Positions 15,001-24,808 of a DNA stretch of 42,022 bases are shown one piece after another. Each line of letters begins with the position of its first letter. Position 1 is the first letter of the stretch. A model generated the notes under the pieces. That model was not told the origin of the DNA. It did no database searches and saw nothing but the letters and a program-made list of their open reading frames with translations. Position numbers and translations under genes: made by a program. Origin of the DNA: Sphingopyxis sp. RIFCSPHIGHO2_12_FULL_65_19 (GTDB taxonomy: Bacteria > Pseudomonadota > Alphaproteobacteria > Sphingomonadales > Sphingomonadaceae); NCBI RefSeq assembly GCF_001830555.1, contig NZ_MIAM01000049.1, positions 89,531-131,552 on the forward strand, given 5' to 3'.

Positions 15001-17666
15001 GGCATATCCTTGTCGGCCGGGGTCGTGATGATCAGCACGTCGGGGATGTTGATCGTAAAGCAGGCGCCGTGGGGATCGGCATTGTTTCCTGCCTCGACGC
15101 CCAGCCCCATCGCTTCGGCAAAGCCCTTGACGATCGCGAGGCCAAGCCCGGTGCCATGCTTCGCGCGGTCGCTGCCCTCCAACCGCGTAAAGGTTTCAAA
15201 GACGCGCTTCTCGTTCCCCGCCGCGATGCCCGGTCCCTGGTCGATCACCGACAGCCGGATCGCGTCGGCCGTGCGCCGGGCGCGAATGATGATCGGCGTA
15301 TCGGGGTCGGCATAGCGCCCGGCATTGTCGAGCAGGTTGATCAGGCAATGGTGGAGCAGGACAGGATCGACGCGGACGAGCGGGATATTGGGCGAAATGT
15401 CGACCTGAACCTCGTGCCGGGCAAGCGAGGCGCGCGTGTCGTGCGCGGCGCTGGCGGCGGCGTCGAACAGGTCGGTTGCCTCGACCTTCAGCGGCAGCGC
15501 GCCGGCCTCGACGCGCGCCATGTCGAGCAGGTTCGACACAAAGCGGTTGAGGCGCAGCGCCTCGGTCTCGATCGTCCGGGCCATCGCCGCAGAGGGATGA
15601 CGCTGCATTTCCTGGGCCGCGGACAGGATCGTCGTGAGCGGGGTGCGCAGGTCGTGGCTGACCGACGACAGCAGCGCCGAGCGGAGCCGGTCGCGCTCGT
15701 CAACCTGCCGCGCGCGGAGCGACGCCTCCTCCAGTTCCATGCGGTCGAGCGCGATCGACGCCTGATCGAGCAGGCTCATCAGCAGCGGCACCTGATCCGA
15801 ACGCACCGGCTCGCGCGCATCGTCCCGCGTCAGCCCGAGCACGCCCAGCACGCCGCGCGTCGTGCGAAGCGGATGGAACAGCCAGTCCGACGCCGTCAAC
15901 GTCGCCGACCCGCGCCCGGCGGCCTGTTCATTGTCCATCGCCCATTGCGCCGCGGCGCGCTCAATCTGTTCCAGCCGATCCTCCGGCGGGACCGCGGCAC
16001 GCAGCATCGGCCCGTCGGCGGAGGGCAACAGCAACACCGTGCGGACATCGAGCAGACGGCCGACCTCGGCGCAAATCGCCTGCATCAGCGTGTCCTGGTC
16101 CGCCGCCGCGGTGAGCTGGCGCGAGAAGCTGGCGAGCGCGGCATTCTGCCGTGCGCTCGACTGCGCCAGATCGGCCTGCGCACGCACCCGCGCCGCAAAC
16201 TGGCTGGTGACAATGGCAACACCCAGGAGCACCAGGATGCTGATGACATTTTCCGGGTTGCTGACGGTCAGTGTGCCGGTGGGCGGCAGGAAAAAGAAAT
16301 TATAGGCGAGGCTCGACGCCAGCCCGGCGAACAGCCCCGCGCGCAGGCCGAAGGTTGCGGCGGCGAACATGACGGGGACCAGATAGAGCAGCGAGATATT
16401 GCCGAGGTCGATCACCTCGATCAGCAGACGGCCCAGCGCCGTCATCGCGGCGACCATCGCGAGCGACCAGCCATAATCGGACGGCCTGCCCCAGCGGCCG
16501 GGCATCGCGAGCGCGCGGCGCGGTGCCGCCTGCCGGTCGGGGTCGCCGGGCAGGACATGCACCGCGACATCGTCGATCGTCCGCACCAGCTGGTCGACGA
16601 CCGACCCGTGCCGCATCTCGAACCACCAGGGGCGTGCCGATTTGCCGATGACGATCTGCGTCGCCCGCGCGTCGAGGGCGAAGGCCCGCAACCCATCGAC
16701 CACGCTGGCCGCCGGAACGGTCGCGGTCGAGGCGCCGAGCCGCGAGGCAAGCGCCAGCGTGTCGGCCAGCTGTTTGCGATCGTCGTCGGTCATCGCCCGG
16801 CTGCGGCGCGTTTCGATATAGACCGCGGTCCAGGGTGCCTTGAGCGCGTCGGCCAGCCTTTTTCCCGCGCGCACGAGTTCGGCGGCGACGGGCAGTTCGC
16901 TGACCGCAACGACAATCCGCTCGCCGACCGCGAAGCTGCCCGCCAGCGCGTGGCTGCGCACATGGTCGAGCATCTGCGCATCGACCGCATCCGCCGCGCG
17001 GCGCAGCGCGAGTTCGCGCAAGGCGGTCAGGTTCGATTTGGAAAAGAAGTGCGACAGCGCGCGCGTCGCTTCCTGCGGGATATAGACCTTGCCCTCGCGC
17101 AGCCGTTCGATCAGCTCGTCGGGCGGGATGTCCACCACCTCGATCTCGGCATTTTCGAGAATCGAGTCGGGCACCGTTTCGCGCACGCGGACGCGGGTGA
17201 AGGACGCGACGACGTCGTTCAGGCTTTCGACGTGCTGGATGTTGATCGTCGAATAGACGTCGATCCCGGCATCGAGCAGTTCCTCGACATCCTGATAGCG
17301 TTTGGGATGGCGGCTTCCCGGCGCGTTGCTGTGCGCCAGTTCATCGACGAGCACGAGGCCGGGCCGACGTTCGAGGATCGCGTCGATGTCCATCTCGCCC
17401 AGGCTGTGCCCCTGATGATCGACCGTCCGGCGCGGAATGATCTCATGTCCCTCGACCAGCGCCTCGGTTTCCCGCCGCCCGTGCGTTTCCACCACGCCGA
17501 CCACGACGTCGACCCCGGCGTCACGGCGTTGCCGGCCATCGGTAAGCATTTCCCACGTCTTGCCGACGCCCGGCGCCGCGCCGAGAAAGACCTTCAGACG
17601 GCCACGGCCTTCCTGCGCGGCCTGGCGCAGAAAGGATTCTGGCGATGGTCGGTCGGTCGTCGTCAC
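14997..17666 (-). CDS. kdpD: KdpD osmosensitive K+ channel sensor kinase
   Basis: An 889-residue inner-membrane sensor kinase. Domains in order: N-terminal KdpD domain with a Walker A (GAAPGVGKT, residues 29-37), a Usp-like domain (about 240-370), four membrane helices (DUF4118, about 400-500), a GAF-like region (about 520-640), HisKA with SSVSHDLRTPLTTIL carrying the phosphorylated His, and an HATPase_c domain with LLDNAGRY, DQGPGI and GTGLGLAIVKGF. It overlaps both kdpC and kdpE by 4 bases, so it is in the same transcript as its target genes. Length and domain order match full KdpD. A 981-residue open frame on the opposite strand is a high-GC shadow. Confidence 0.97.
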   Translation of the reverse strand: MTTTDRPSPESFLRQAAQEGRGRLKVFLGAAPGVGKTWEMLTDGRQRRDAGVDVVVGVVETHGRRETEALVEGHEIIPRRTVDHQGHSLGEMDIDAILERRPGLVLVDELAHSNAPGSRHPKRYQDVEELLDAGIDVYSTINIQHVESLNDVVASFTRVRVRETVPDSILENAEIEVVDIPPDELIERLREGKVYIPQEATRALSHFFSKSNLTALRELALRRAADAVDAQMLDHVRSHALAGSFAVGERIVVAVSELPVAAELVRAGKRLADALKAPWTAVYIETRRSRAMTDDDRKQLADTLALASRLGASTATVPAASVVDGLRAFALDARATQIVIGKSARPWWFEMRHGSVVDQLVRTIDDVAVHVLPGDPDRQAAPRRALAMPGRWGRPSDYGWSLAMVAAMTALGRLLIEVIDLGNISLLYLVPVMFAAATFGLRAGLFAGLASSLAYNFFFLPPTGTLTVSNPENVISILVLLGVAIVTSQFAARVRAQADLAQSSARQNAALASFSRQLTAAADQDTLMQAICAEVGRLLDVRTVLLLPSADGPMLRAAVPPEDRLEQIERAAAQWAMDNEQAAGRGSATLTASDWLFHPLRTTRGVLGVLGLTRDDAREPVRSDQVPLLMSLLDQASIALDRMELEEASLRARQVDERDRLRSALLSSVSHDLRTPLTTILSAAQEMQRHPSAAMARTIETEALRLNRFVSNLLDMARVEAGALPLKVEATDLFDAAASAAHDTRASLARHEVQVDISPNIPLVRVDPVLLHHCLINLLDNAGRYADPDTPIIIRARRTADAIRLSVIDQGPGIAAGNEKRVFETFTRLEGSDRAKHGTGLGLAIVKGFAEAMGLGVEAGNNADPHGACFTINIPDVLIITTPADKDMP

Positions 17667-18253
17667 GCAGCGGGTTTAGACCCAAATGCATCGAGTCGTC
17701 GATTGAGCTTGAAAACATTGACGCGCGGCTCGCCCAGAAAGGCCATCAACGGATGCTCGACGCTGTCGCCGACCATCTTGCGCACGACCGCCCGATCGAT
17801 GCCGCGCACACGGGCGACGCGATCGACCTGGAAAAAAGCCGCTTCGGGGCTGATATGGGGGTCGAGCCCCGAAGCGGAAGTGGTCACCAGGTCGGCAGGA
17901 ACGGGTTGGCCCGGCGAGGTTCCGGAAAATCTGGCGACGTCGTCCTTCACGCGCTCGGCAAGCACTCGCGACGTCGGCCCGAGGTTCGAGCCCGACGACG
18001 CAAGCCCGTCATAGCCGTCGCCCGCCGCCGAAGGACGGGTGTTGAAATAGCGGTCTGACGTGAAAGCCTGTCCGACGAGGGTCGAACCGACGACCTTGCC
18101 ATGGTCGCGAACGAGGCTGCCGTTGGCCTGATCCGGAAAGATCGCTTGCCCGATGCCGGTAAGGGCGAGCGGATAGGCGAGCCCCAGCAGCAGAGCGAAC
18201 AGCAGCGTCATGACGAGCGCCGGACGCAGCGCGGTGGTGAAATCCTTGTTCAT
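17663..18253 (-). CDS. kdpC: KdpC, K+-transporting ATPase subunit
   Basis: The product of 196 residues has one N-terminal membrane helix (PALVMTLLFALLLGLAYPLAL) and a periplasmic domain with the family blocks GSTLVGQAFTSDRYFNTRPS and DLVTTSASGLDPHISPEAA. KdpC stabilises the KdpFABC complex and helps ATP binding by KdpB. The ATG at 18253 was chosen since GAGG stands about 8 bases before it; the ATG at 18259 has the GAGG only two bases away, and the frame also opens further upstream. The start lies about 10 bases after the kdpB stop. It overlaps kdpD by 4 bases. Confidence 0.95.
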   Translation of the reverse strand: MNKDFTTALRPALVMTLLFALLLGLAYPLALTGIGQAIFPDQANGSLVRDHGKVVGSTLVGQAFTSDRYFNTRPSAAGDGYDGLASSGSNLGPTSRVLAERVKDDVARFSGTSPGQPVPADLVTTSASGLDPHISPEAAFFQVDRVARVRGIDRAVVRKMVGDSVEHPLMAFLGEPRVNVFKLNRRLDAFGSKPAA

Positions 18254-18263
18254 TGTCATATCC

Positions 18264-20300
18264 TCAGACGAGACCCAGGCCGCCGACCGCAAGGTCGATC
18301 AGCTTGATGCCGACAAATGGGGCCGCAAGGCCGCCAAGCCCATAGACCGCAAGGTTGCGCGCCAGCAGCGGTCCCGCGGCCATCGGGCGATACGCCACGC
18401 CTTTCAGCGCCAGCGGCACGAGCAACGGGATGATCAGCGCGTTGAAGATGATCGCGGACAGGATCGCACTCTCCGGGCTGGTCAGCCCCATGATGTTGAG
18501 CACGCCGAGACCGGGATAGAGCACGACGAACATCGCCGGGATGATCGCGAAATATTTGGCGACGTCGTTGGCGACCGAAAAGGTGGTGAGCGCGCCGCGC
18601 GTCATCAGCAATTGCTTGCCGAGCCCGACGACCTCGATCAGCTTGGTCGGATCGCTGTCGAGATCGACCATATTGCCCGCCTCGCGCGCCGCCTGCGTCC
18701 CCGTGTTCATCGCGACACCGACGTCGGCCTGCGCAAGCGCCGGCGCGTCGTTGGTCCCGTCGCCACACATCGCGACAAGACGCCCCCCCTGCTGTTCCTC
18801 GCGGATCAGCGCGAGCTTGTCCTCGGGCGTCGCCTGCGCAAGGAAATCGTCGACCCCGGCCTCGGCCGCGATCGCCGCGGCGGTGAGCGGATTGTCGCCG
18901 GTGATCATCACCGTGCGGATACCCATCGCGCGCAACTCGCCGAACCGTTCGCGAATGCCGGCCTTGACGATATCCTTCAGGAAAATCGCGCCGAGCAACT
19001 GGCCGTCCCTCGCCACGGCAAGCGGCGTGCCGCCCGCGCGCGCGATTTCGTCGGTGATCCGGCGCAGTTCGGTCGCGGCGGCGGTTGCGCCCGCGCCCGG
19101 ATTGGCCTTCAGCACCGAATCCACCGCGCCCTTCTGGATCACGCTGCCGCCGATCTGGATGCCCGAGATGCGCGTCTGGGCGGTGAACGGGATGATTTCG
19201 GCGCCGACGGGCAAATCGGCCGTCGTCTGGCCGAATTTCTCGCGGGCCAGCACGACGATCGAGCGCCCCTCGGGGGTTTCGTCGGCCAGGCTGGCGAGCA
19301 GCGCCGCTTCGGCAAGGGTCGCCATCGACTGACCGCCAACGGCGCGGAACTCGGTCGCCTGACGGTCGCCGACGGTAATCGTGCCGGTCTTGTCGAGCAG
19401 CAGCGCATCGACGTCGCCCGCCGCCTCGACCGCCCGTCCCGATTTGGCGAGCACGTTGAAGCGCACGAGCCGGTCCATCCCCGCGATGCCAATCGCCGAC
19501 AGGAGCGCCGCGATCGTCGTCGGGATCAGCGTGATCAGCAACGCCGCGAGGATCGCGACGGGGATGGCTCCGCCCGCATAGGATGCGAAGGCCGGAATGG
19601 TGCCGACCGCGATCAGGAAGATGATCGTCAGCCCAACGAGCAGCAGGGTCAGCGCAATCTCGTTCGGCGTCTTTTGCCGCTCGGCACCCTCGACGAGCGC
19701 GATCATCCGGTCGAGGAAGCCTTGGCCCGGATTGACGGTAACGCGGACGCGGATTTCGTCGGAAATGACGCGCGTGCCGGCCGTCACCGCGCTGCGGTCA
19801 CCGCCCGCCTCGCGGATCACCGGCGCGCTTTCGCCGGTGATCGCCGCTTCGTTGACCGACGCGACCCCCGCGACGACTTCGCCGTCCGACGGGATGAGGT
19901 CGCCCGTTTCGACCAGCACGATGTCGCCGACCTTGAGCGCGCTGGCAGGAATATTCTCCCACGACGAGCCGCCCTCGTTCAGCCGCTTGGCGGACAATTC
20001 GGCCTTGGCAGCGCGCAGCGACGCCGCCTGCGCCTTGCCGCGCCCCTCGGCCAGCGCCTCGGCAAAGGTGCCGAACAGCACCGTCAGCCACAGCCAGACG
20101 ACGAGTTGCAGCTTGAAGCCGGTGGCAAGACCATCCTGCCCGACGACGAGCAATATCGTCAGCAGCGTCGCCACGACCGCGGTGGTGAACATCACCGGGT
20201 TGCGGATCAGCGCGCGAGGATTGAGTTTGCGGAAGGCGTCGCCGATCGCCGGAACGATCAGCTCCGCCGTGAACAGGGACTTGGTTTCAGACCGAGCCAT
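18264..20300 (-). CDS. kdpB: KdpB, P-type K+-transporting ATPase catalytic subunit
   Basis: A 678-residue P-type ATPase (E. coli KdpB has 682). The phosphorylated Asp is in [12 protein letters not shown], with the actuator motif AITGESAPV, the hinge [10 protein letters not shown] and the [18 protein letters not shown] loop. Membrane helices flank these in the KdpB arrangement. ATP hydrolysis here powers potassium uptake through KdpA. A ribosome-binding site AAGGATA precedes the ATG. It lies 10 bases after kdpA and just before kdpC. The 768-residue opposite-strand ORF is a shadow of this gene. Confidence 0.97.
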   Translation of the reverse strand: MARSETKSLFTAELIVPAIGDAFRKLNPRALIRNPVMFTTAVVATLLTILLVVGQDGLATGFKLQLVVWLWLTVLFGTFAEALAEGRGKAQAASLRAAKAELSAKRLNEGGSSWENIPASALKVGDIVLVETGDLIPSDGEVVAGVASVNEAAITGESAPVIREAGGDRSAVTAGTRVISDEIRVRVTVNPGQGFLDRMIALVEGAERQKTPNEIALTLLLVGLTIIFLIAVGTIPAFASYAGGAIPVAILAALLITLIPTTIAALLSAIGIAGMDRLVRFNVLAKSGRAVEAAGDVDALLLDKTGTITVGDRQATEFRAVGGQSMATLAEAALLASLADETPEGRSIVVLAREKFGQTTADLPVGAEIIPFTAQTRISGIQIGGSVIQKGAVDSVLKANPGAGATAAATELRRITDEIARAGGTPLAVARDGQLLGAIFLKDIVKAGIRERFGELRAMGIRTVMITGDNPLTAAAIAAEAGVDDFLAQATPEDKLALIREEQQGGRLVAMCGDGTNDAPALAQADVGVAMNTGTQAAREAGNMVDLDSDPTKLIEVVGLGKQLLMTRGALTTFSVANDVAKYFAIIPAMFVVLYPGLGVLNIMGLTSPESAILSAIIFNALIIPLLVPLALKGVAYRPMAAGPLLARNLAVYGLGGLAAPFVGIKLIDLAVGGLGLV

Positions 20301-20310
20301 TGGATTATCC

Positions 20311-22014
20311 TTAGAAAAGCTGGCCGCCCGCCATCGCGAGATGGTCGGCGATCGGACCGAGCGCGAGGCTGGGCAGGAAGGTCAGGCCGCCGACGATCAG
20401 CACGATGCCGATCAGCAGGCCGGTCCAGAGCAGTCCCGTGGTCGGGAAGCTGCCCGTCGTCGCCGGCGTATGCTTCTTCGCCGCCAGGCCGCCCGCGATC
20501 GCCAGCATCGGAATGATGATGAAGAAACGGCCGACCCACATCGCCACGCCCAACAGGCCGTTGTAGAAGGGCGTGTTGGCGGTGAGGCCTGCAAAAGCCG
20601 ATCCATTGTTCCCGACCGCACTGGTGAAGGCGTAGAGGATCTCGGAAAAGCCGTGCGGCCCCTTGTTGAGCGGGCCGGCTAGCCCCGCCTCGGTCACCGA
20701 CGCGACGGCCGTGAGGCCAAGGATCATCAGCGGCAGCACCGCAATCGCGAGCACCGCGAGCTTGACCTCGCGCGCCTCGATCTTCTTGCCGACATATTCG
20801 GGAGTCCGCCCGACCATCAACCCGGCGACAAACACCGCGAGGATGGCGAACAACAGGAAGCCATAGATGCCCGCGCCGACGCCGCCGACGACGACCTCGC
20901 CAAGCTGGATATTGAGCAGCGGGATCATCCCGCCCAATGCGGTGAAGCTGTCGTGCATCGAATTGACCGCGCCGCACGACGCCGCGGTGGTCACGACCGC
21001 AAACAGCGCCGATTGGGCGATGCCGAAGCGCACCTCCTTGCCCTCCATATTGCCGCCCGCCACGCCCAGATTGTGGAGGATCGGATTGCCGGCGGCTTCC
21101 TGCCAATACGCGACCGCAGCACCGGCGAGGAACAGCGTCATCATCGCGGCGAGGATCGCCCAACCCTGCCGCTGATCGCCAACCGCCCGCCCGAACGTCC
21201 AGGTCAGCCCGACGCCGATCGCGAAAATCGACAGCATCTGGACCAAATTGGTGAGCGCGGTCGGATTCTCGAACGGATGCGCGCTGTTTACATTGAAGAA
21301 GCCGCCGCCGTTGGTGCCGAGCATCTTGATCGCTTCCTGCGATGCCACGGGGCCGAGCGCCAACGTCTGCTTGACGCCTTCCAGCGTCGTCACATCGACC
21401 GAACCCGCCAGCGTCTGCGGCACCCCGCTCGCGATGTAGAAGATCGCCAGCACGACGCAGAGCGGCAACAGCAGGTAGAGCGTGACGCGCGTCATATCGG
21501 CCCAGAAATTGCCGATCGTCGTCGCGCTCCGCCGAGCGAAACCGCGAAACAGCGCAAAGGCCAGCGCGATGCCGGTCGCCGCCGACAGGAAATTTTGGAT
21601 AGTGAGGCCGAGCATCTGGCTGAGGTTCGACATCGTCGATTCACCGCCATAGCTTTGCCAGTTGGTGTTGGTCGTGAAGCTGACCGCCGTATTGAAGGCG
21701 AGATGTTCGCTCGCCCCGTCAAACCCAAGAGGGTTGAGCGGCAGCCCGCCTTGCAGGCGCAATATCGCATAGGTAAAAAGCAGCAGCGCGGTGTTGAAGA
21801 TCACCATATGCACCGCGTAGCGGCGCCACCCCTGCTCTTCGCCGGGGTCGATCCCCGACAGGCGATAAAAGCCCGTCTCGACGGGGCCAAGCACATGGTG
21901 CAATGGTGTCCGGCGACCTTCGTAAAGCGCGAAGAGCCACTGGCCCATCGGCCGGCACAACAAAAGCAGGATGCCGACGAAAACGGCAATCAGGAGCCAT
22001 CCCTGAAAGCTCAT
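20311..22014 (-). CDS. kdpA: KdpA, K+ channel-like subunit
   Basis: A 567-residue polytopic membrane protein with about ten helices, the potassium-binding and translocating subunit of KdpFABC. Selectivity-filter-like loops of the KtrB/TrkH type are visible, for example [34 protein letters not shown] and [19 protein letters not shown] precedes the ATG. It follows kdpF by 12 bases. The length is slightly above the 557 residues of E. coli and no part is missing. Confidence 0.97.
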   Translation of the reverse strand: MSFQGWLLIAVFVGILLLLCRPMGQWLFALYEGRRTPLHHVLGPVETGFYRLSGIDPGEEQGWRRYAVHMVIFNTALLLFTYAILRLQGGLPLNPLGFDGASEHLAFNTAVSFTTNTNWQSYGGESTMSNLSQMLGLTIQNFLSAATGIALAFALFRGFARRSATTIGNFWADMTRVTLYLLLPLCVVLAIFYIASGVPQTLAGSVDVTTLEGVKQTLALGPVASQEAIKMLGTNGGGFFNVNSAHPFENPTALTNLVQMLSIFAIGVGLTWTFGRAVGDQRQGWAILAAMMTLFLAGAAVAYWQEAAGNPILHNLGVAGGNMEGKEVRFGIAQSALFAVVTTAASCGAVNSMHDSFTALGGMIPLLNIQLGEVVVGGVGAGIYGFLLFAILAVFVAGLMVGRTPEYVGKKIEAREVKLAVLAIAVLPLMILGLTAVASVTEAGLAGPLNKGPHGFSEILYAFTSAVGNNGSAFAGLTANTPFYNGLLGVAMWVGRFFIIIPMLAIAGGLAAKKHTPATTGSFPTTGLLWTGLLIGIVLIVGGLTFLPSLALGPIADHLAMAGGQLF

Positions 22015-22026
22015 GGCGCCCCTCCT

Positions 22027-22116
22027 TTAAAAGCGTTCGGGCCGCGCGAGCACGGCGACGAGATAGAATAGAAGGCCAAGCGCGGTGAACCCCGCGAGCC
22101 AGAGGTCGAAAGTCAT
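22027..22116 (-). CDS. kdpF: KdpF small membrane subunit
   Basis: A 29-residue hydrophobic peptide, MTFDLWLAGFTALGLLFYLV followed by AVLARPERF. The single helix plus the terminal LARPERF is the hallmark of KdpF, which stabilises the Kdp complex in the membrane. It lies 12 bases before kdpA on the same strand. The ATG is chosen as the only one giving the KdpF pattern; a long open frame extends upstream but is not coding in that region. Confidence 0.93.
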   Translation of the reverse strand: MTFDLWLAGFTALGLLFYLVAVLARPERF

Positions 22117-22129
22117 CGGCGTCGCCCTC

Positions 22130-22213
22130 TCACGCGTCGTCGCACAGGCGCGCATAGCCAAGGCTGGCGGCGACGAGACCGAGGATGATGCCGATCCAAA
22201 GAAGATCCTGCAT
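22130..22213 (-). CDS. 27-residue membrane peptide upstream of kdpF
   Basis: A short ORF reads MQDLLWIGIILGLVAASLGY followed by ARLCDDA. It has one membrane helix and a short charged tail ending in YARLCDDA. GGAG sits seven bases before its ATG, and it ends 13 bases before the kdpF start, so it is very likely translated as the first cistron of the kdp operon. It is not KdpF, which follows. Similar tiny Y-x-R-L-C-D peptides before kdpF are recalled in other bacteria, but this was not checked. It may be a small regulatory or structural component of the Kdp complex. Confidence 0.6.
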   Translation of the reverse strand: MQDLLWIGIILGLVAASLGYARLCDDA

Positions 22214-22381
22214 GGTTTTGCTCCGGCAAGACGCTGTCCGCGGAACGCGGGCCGAATCGTCTGCGGATCATCAAATAGGAGGGGTCGGCGTTTGAATTCG
22301 AGAGCCCGAAAAGCGCGGCCGCATAGTATTTCCGTATGATTTTCCATTTCTTGCGCTGGGGTCGCAAAGGGGTCGCTCGCC
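22214..22381 (-). promoter_or_regulatory. Upstream region of the kdp operon
   Basis: This gap separates the divergent kdp operon and LysR gene and should hold the KdpE-controlled promoter. An AT-richer stretch lies around 22321-22360. No -35/-10 pair or repeat could be assigned with confidence. Confidence 0.3.
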
Positions 22382-22468
22382 ATGGACGGGCCTGCCGCAC
22401 CGCTTCCCTTCATCGGCATTGCTGCTATGCACGGCGATCGCACTGCCTGTCGCCCCCAGGAGAACGCC

Positions 22469-23377
22469 TTGCGGCATCTCGCCCGCTTTGACCTCAACCT
22501 GCTCAGGGTTTTCGACGCGATCTTTGTGAAAGGGGGCGTGTCGGCGGCGGCGCGGCACCTCAACCTGTCGCAGCCCGCGATCAGCCACGCGCTCGCCAAG
22601 CTCCGCGATGTGTTCGGCGACCCGCTGTTCGTGCGCCAGGGGAACCGGCTGGTCCCCACGTCGGTCGCGCGCGCACTCGCGGCGCCGGTGCGCGAGGCGC
22701 TGCGCGGGCTCGACGTCGCGCTCGACGCCGCAACCTCCTTCGACCCCGCCGAAACGGGGCGCGAGTTTCGCATCGGCGTGCGCCTGTCGGGCGAGATGCC
22801 GCGCTTTGCGTCGCTCGTGTCGCGGGTGCGCAGCGAGGCCCCGAACGCCGCGCTCGCCAGCGTGACCTTCCGCCGCCGCGACCTGGTGATGATGCTCGCG
22901 AACGGCGATCTCGACCTGGCGCTCGACGTTGCGCTGCCCGCTGACGAGCGCCTCTGCCGCCACTATCTCGGCACCGAACCGCTCGTCGTCGTGGCGCGCA
23001 AGGGGCACCCGCGTGTCGATGGCGCGATCGACCTCGACACCTATCTGGCGCTCGACCATATCATCGCAACGGCGCGGCCGCATGGTCCGGGGATCGAGGA
23101 TATGGCGCTCGATCGGCTGGGCCTGACGCGGCGCGTCGCGGTGCGATGCCAACATGCCATCACCGCCTGGCAGATCGTTGCCACATCCGACATGCTGTTC
23201 GCGCTGCCGCGGTCGCACGCCGCGGTTCTCGACGCGATGTGGCCGATGCAACTCGTCGACCTGCCGCTGCCGGTCGAACCGGGCGGCAGCTTTGTTTACT
23301 GGCATCAGGCGGCGCAGACCGACCCCGGTCTCGGCTGGCTGCGCGCGATCATCGTCGACGAACTGGCGGCGGCGTAG
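22469..23377 (+). CDS. LysR-family transcription regulator
   Basis: The N-terminus LRHLARFDLNLLRVFDAIFVK then GGVSAAARHLNLSQPAISHAL is a standard LysR winged helix, followed by a substrate-binding domain to residue about 300. The TTG at 22469 is favoured because CCAGGAG stands about 6 bases before it and the LysR domain begins immediately; an ATG at 22427 in the same frame would add 14 residues. With the TTG start the protein has 302 residues, typical for the family. The acyl-CoA dehydrogenase gene follows on the same strand 97 bases downstream and is a plausible target. Effector unknown. Confidence 0.85.
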   Translation: MRHLARFDLNLLRVFDAIFVKGGVSAAARHLNLSQPAISHALAKLRDVFGDPLFVRQGNRLVPTSVARALAAPVREALRGLDVALDAATSFDPAETGREFRIGVRLSGEMPRFASLVSRVRSEAPNAALASVTFRRRDLVMMLANGDLDLALDVALPADERLCRHYLGTEPLVVVARKGHPRVDGAIDLDTYLALDHIIATARPHGPGIEDMALDRLGLTRRVAVRCQHAITAWQIVATSDMLFALPRSHAAVLDAMWPMQLVDLPLPVEPGGSFVYWHQAAQTDPGLGWLRAIIVDELAAA

Positions 23378-23396
23378 TTATTCGCAGATCGAATAT

Positions 23397-23428
23397 CGAA
23401 TATTCGGACCTATCATTTTCCTTGATAG
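23397..23428. promoter_or_regulatory. Palindromes before the acyl-CoA dehydrogenase gene
   Basis: CGAATATTCG at 23397-23406 is a perfect 10-base palindrome. CTATCA (23410-23415) and TGATAG (23423-23428) form a second inverted repeat with a 7-base loop. They lie 47-78 bases before the dehydrogenase ATG. They could be operator sites for the LysR protein or a TetR-type regulator; no regulator is assigned. Confidence 0.4.
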
Positions 23429-23474
23429 CGTGGCGCGACTAGCCTTGCCGGTGACATCCCACTGGAGACTTGCC

Positions 23475-24719
23475 ATGACCGAAATCGAACTTCAGGCCGA
23501 ACTCAACGACCTTCGCATGTCGAAGGAGGCGCAGCCGCTGTTCGACGCGGTGAAACGCCATATCGCCGACAATGTCGATCCGATCACCGAAGAGTTTTTC
23601 CGGCTTGGCGAAAACCGGGCCGATCGCTGGAGCTGGGCGCCCGGACAGCTCGAATTGCTCGAAGGCGCCAAGACCAAGGCAAAGGCGGCGGGGCTGTGGA
23701 ATTTCTTCCTGCCGCACGGCGACACGGGCACCCCGCTCAGCAACCTCGATTATGCCTATATCGCCGCCGAACTGGGCAAATCGCCGCTCGCCTCGGAATC
23801 GCTGAACTGCTCGGCGCCCGATACCGGCAATATGGAAGTGCTCGAAATGGTCGGCACCCCCGATCAGAAGGAACGCTGGCTCAAACCGCTCCTCAATGGC
23901 GAAATCCGTTCCGCCTATGTGATGACCGAACCCGGCGTCGCGTCGTCGGATGCCAGCAATCTGGAAACCAGCGCGGTGCTCCATGGCGACGAATGGGTCA
24001 TCAACGGCGAGAAATATTTCATCAGCGGCGCCGGCGATCCGCGCTGCAAGATCCTGATCTGCATGCTCAAGACCAACCCCGAAGCGTCGCGCAAGGGACA
24101 GCATTCGCAAATACTGGTGCCGATGGACACGCCGGGGGTGCAGGTTTTGGGTCCGATGCGGGTGTTCGGGGCCGACCATGCGCCGCAAGGGCATATGCAC
24201 ATGCGCTTCGACAATGTCCGGGTGCCGAGGGACAATATCCTGCTGGGCGAGGGCCGCGGGTTCGAGATTTCGCAGATGCGCCTCGGCCCGGGCCGCATCC
24301 ACCATTGCATGCGCACGATCGGCAAGGCCGAGGTCGCGCTCGACCTGATGGTCAAGCGCGGCAATTCGCGCACCGCCTTCGGCAAGCCGCTGTCGCAGCT
24401 CGGCAAGAATCTGGAGGTCATCGCGCGCGCGCGCGTCGAGATCGAGGCGATGCGCCTGATCGTGCTCAAGGCGGCGAAGGCGATGGACCTGCTCGGCAAT
24501 CGCGAGGCGCGGGTGTGGGTCAGCATGGCAAAGGCCATGGTCCCCGAACGCGCGTGCCAGATCATCGACCAGGCGATCCAGATCCACGGCGCGACGGGCA
24601 TTTCGCACTGGACGCCGCTCGCCGAACTATACGCCGACGTGCGCCACCTGCGCTTCGCCGACGGACCGGACGAGGTCCATTATATGGTGGTCGGACGCGA
24701 CGAACTCGCGCGGCACTGA
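23475..24719 (+). CDS. Acyl-CoA dehydrogenase (ACAD10/11-like)
   Basis: A 414-residue flavoprotein of the acyl-CoA dehydrogenase family, which introduces an alpha-beta double bond in acyl-CoAs. Seen are the N-terminal helical domain, the FAD/substrate strand AYVMTEPGVASSDASNLE, GEKYFISGAGDPRCKI in the beta domain, and the C-terminal IQIHGATGISHWTPLAELYADVR, where the family has the FAD-binding Q-x-GG-like turn. The sequence resembles the ACAD10/11 branch, for long-chain or hydroxylated acyl-CoA. ATG at 23475 has GGAG upstream. A single gene with no other beta-oxidation neighbours; substrate unknown. Confidence 0.92.
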   Translation: MTEIELQAELNDLRMSKEAQPLFDAVKRHIADNVDPITEEFFRLGENRADRWSWAPGQLELLEGAKTKAKAAGLWNFFLPHGDTGTPLSNLDYAYIAAELGKSPLASESLNCSAPDTGNMEVLEMVGTPDQKERWLKPLLNGEIRSAYVMTEPGVASSDASNLETSAVLHGDEWVINGEKYFISGAGDPRCKILICMLKTNPEASRKGQHSQILVPMDTPGVQVLGPMRVFGADHAPQGHMHMRFDNVRVPRDNILLGEGRGFEISQMRLGPGRIHHCMRTIGKAEVALDLMVKRGNSRTAFGKPLSQLGKNLEVIARARVEIEAMRLIVLKAAKAMDLLGNREARVWVSMAKAMVPERACQIIDQAIQIHGATGISHWTPLAELYADVRHLRFADGPDEVHYMVVGRDELARH

Positions 24720-24726
24720 CCCGGCT

Positions 24727-24748
24727 GGCGGCGCCTGCGGGCGCCGCC
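24727..24748 (+). terminator. Stem-loop after the acyl-CoA dehydrogenase gene
   Basis: GGCGGCGCC-TGCG-GGCGCCGCC is a perfect 9-base stem with a 4-base loop starting 7 bases after the stop codon. There is no T-run, so it may only be a transcript-end stabiliser or a weak terminator. Confidence 0.5.
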
Positions 24749-24808
24749 CCCGACCGCGCGCAAAACAGCGCCGCGCCGGGCAGCGGATGTGCGCGCTACG
24801 CCCGAAAT

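Noticed and set aside
15069..18014. 981-residue open frame on the plus strand across kdpD and kdpC
   Set aside because: It lies exactly opposite well-supported kdp genes, is rich in Arg, Asp and Gln as expected of the complementary frame of high-GC genes, and has no family motif.
18210..20516. 768-residue open frame opposite kdpB
   Set aside because: Shadow of a certain P-type ATPase gene; composition dominated by Arg, Asp and Gln.
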